Shown here piece after piece: positions 63,068-64,000 of a DNA stretch of 64,000 nucleotides. The stretch is from positions 2,022,001-2,086,000 of the forward strand of contig NZ_JAGINK010000001.1 of the NCBI RefSeq assembly GCF_017875955.1. Direction: 5' to 3'. The stretch comes from Pseudomonas sp. BP8. Lineage in GTDB: Bacteria; Pseudomonadota; Gammaproteobacteria; Pseudomonadales; Pseudomonadaceae. The notes beneath the pieces were generated by a model. The model saw nothing but the letters and a program-made list of their open reading frames with translations. It ran no database searches and had not been told where the DNA came from. Numbering within the stretch: position 1 is the first letter of the stretch; each line of letters begins with the position of its first letter. Made by a program: the position numbers and the translations under genes.

Positions 63068-63309
63068 ACGGTTCTCCCTGTTGGACAAGTGTGGGGAGGC
63101 TGTTGCGCCTTCCCCCGAGTTGGCAAGTCTTCGGAAAAGGCCTGAATAGACAGGTCGCTGGGGTTCCGGAAAACAGGCGCAAGTATTGCGGGGGGTAATG
63201 ACAGAATAATGTCTATTTGATGGCGCTGACGTTAAGAACGCCCTTGCTCATTTGTCAGCCGCGCCATCCTTGCCGGATACTGAGCGTCTCATCGTCGTGA
63301 GTTGAAAGC

Positions 63310-64000
63310 GTGATCAGTCTGTACAGCCTTGCCCACATTCGCGATCTGCCCGCAGCGACCTGGGACGCGCTGGTGCCTGCGGGCGAACCGTTCCTGCGCC
63401 ATGCCTTCCTCAGTGCATTGGAGGACAGCGGCAGTATTGCCCCGGCAAACGGTTGGGCTGCCGAGCATCTGCTGCTGGAGCGTGACGGGCAGGTGCGGGC
63501 GATACTCCCGGCGTATCGCAAGTGGCATTCGTTCGGCGAGTACGTGTTCGATCATGGCTGGGCCGATGCCTGCGAGCGGGCCGGGATCGCCTACTACCCC
63601 AAACTGCTCGGTGCGGTGCCGTTCAGCCCGGTCAGTGGCCCGCGCTTGCTGACCGCCGAGCCTGCCGATGGCCTGTTGTTGCTGCAGGCGTTGCCGGAAT
63701 ATCTGGGCAAGGGCGGCTTGTCGAGCGCGCATATCAACTTCACTGACAGTGCCCTGGATGCGTCCATCGGCGGCCTGCCGGGCTGGTTGGAGCGGCTGGG
63801 GTGCCAGTTTCACTGGAGCAATCGCGGCTATCGCGATTTCCAGGATTTTCTCGATACCTTGAGCTCGCGCAAGCGCAAGCAGATGCGCAAGGAACGCGAG
63901 CAGGTGCTGGGCCACGGCATCGACTTCGAATGGTACCGGGGCGATCAGTTGAGCGAGCTGCAGTGGGACTTCGTCTATCTCTGCTACGCCAATACCTACG
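63310..64000 (+). CDS. GNAT/FemAB-like protein (DUF482, peptidogalycan-biosynthesis type), 5' part
   Basis: This is the first 230 codons of a gene cut by the window edge. It begins ISLYSLAHIRDLPAATWDAL after a GTG, then FLRHAFLSALEDSGSI, RKWHSFGEYVFDHGWADACE and YYPKLLGAVPFSPVSGPRLL, which fit the DUF482/COG3146 acyltransferase family. The segment SSRKRKQMRKEREQVL is conserved. Its substrate is unknown, and the C-terminal half is not visible. The GTG has only a weak ribosome site. Confidence 0.82.
   Translation, partial: MISLYSLAHIRDLPAATWDALVPAGEPFLRHAFLSALEDSGSIAPANGWAAEHLLLERDGQVRAILPAYRKWHSFGEYVFDHGWADACERAGIAYYPKLLGAVPFSPVSGPRLLTAEPADGLLLLQALPEYLGKGGLSSAHINFTDSALDASIGGLPGWLERLGCQFHWSNRGYRDFQDFLDTLSSRKRKQMRKEREQVLGHGIDFEWYRGDQLSELQWDFVYLCYANTY

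Overview
The window is ordinary chromosomal DNA from a Pseudomonas of the P. putida group. This is inferred from the high GC content, from REP elements of the putida type (GGAGCGGGCTTGCCCCGCGA and its variants), and from gene neighbourhoods typical of that group: pxpABC, aceK, cysK, lpxO, phaJ-fadD2-fadD1, puuBA, hrpA and a long KAS III. I see no rRNA, tRNA, CRISPR array, prophage, insertion sequence or plasmid function.

Region 1-4344 is a sugar-acid catabolic operon: the 3' end of an alpha-ketoglutarate-semialdehyde dehydrogenase, an MFS sugar-acid importer, an SDR dehydrogenase, an FAH-family diketo-acid hydrolase and a D-2-hydroxyacid dehydrogenase. After a repeat-rich spacer come an arsR-like repressor and divergent xenA, which share a promoter/operator. 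Region 6391-21502 holds regulators and housekeeping genes: LysR, bestrophin, moaA, Lrp with a gamma-family PLP enzyme, a CHMI-type isomerase, rnd-ycgL, a second hydroxyacid dehydrogenase, a nitroreductase, YcgN, a degenerate peptidase-like secreted protein, a TrmH-type methyltransferase, an HNH protein, a cNMP-binding protein and oligopeptidase B.

Region 21680-30515 holds a three-gene cluster built around a class II amidotransferase, the 5-oxoprolinase operon pxpABC, a MoxR-VWA pair, a DUF748 protein and cysK. Region 30834-34096 is the most disturbed part. It has lpxO, a DUF4265 gene, and a broken tandem copy of a DMT transporter whose interior has been replaced by a stretch carrying a 79-residue orphan gene, followed by the intact transporter. 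Region 34249-45593 holds aceK, a lipoprotein, cvfB, a secreted beta-helix protein, csbD, yihY-def, a GNAT, a DUF2790 protein, a dehydratase, and a LysE exporter convergent with an AraC regulator.

Region 45766-48341 is an ECF42-type sigma module (NTF2-like, DGPF/YCII, SRPBCC, sigma factor with a long C-terminal extension). Next comes a fatty-acid block: phaJ, the decayed 3' end of an alpha/beta hydrolase gene, fadD2 and fadD1. The window closes with puuB-puuA, hrpA, a long KAS III, a porin and a partial GNAT gene.

Nothing here is a clear new defence or biosynthetic system. The best leads are the gutted transporter copy with its orphan gene, the secreted protein that looks like an M61 peptidase without its zinc motif, the ECF42 module with a candidate cognate promoter, and the arsR/xenA operator that sits on a near-consensus promoter.
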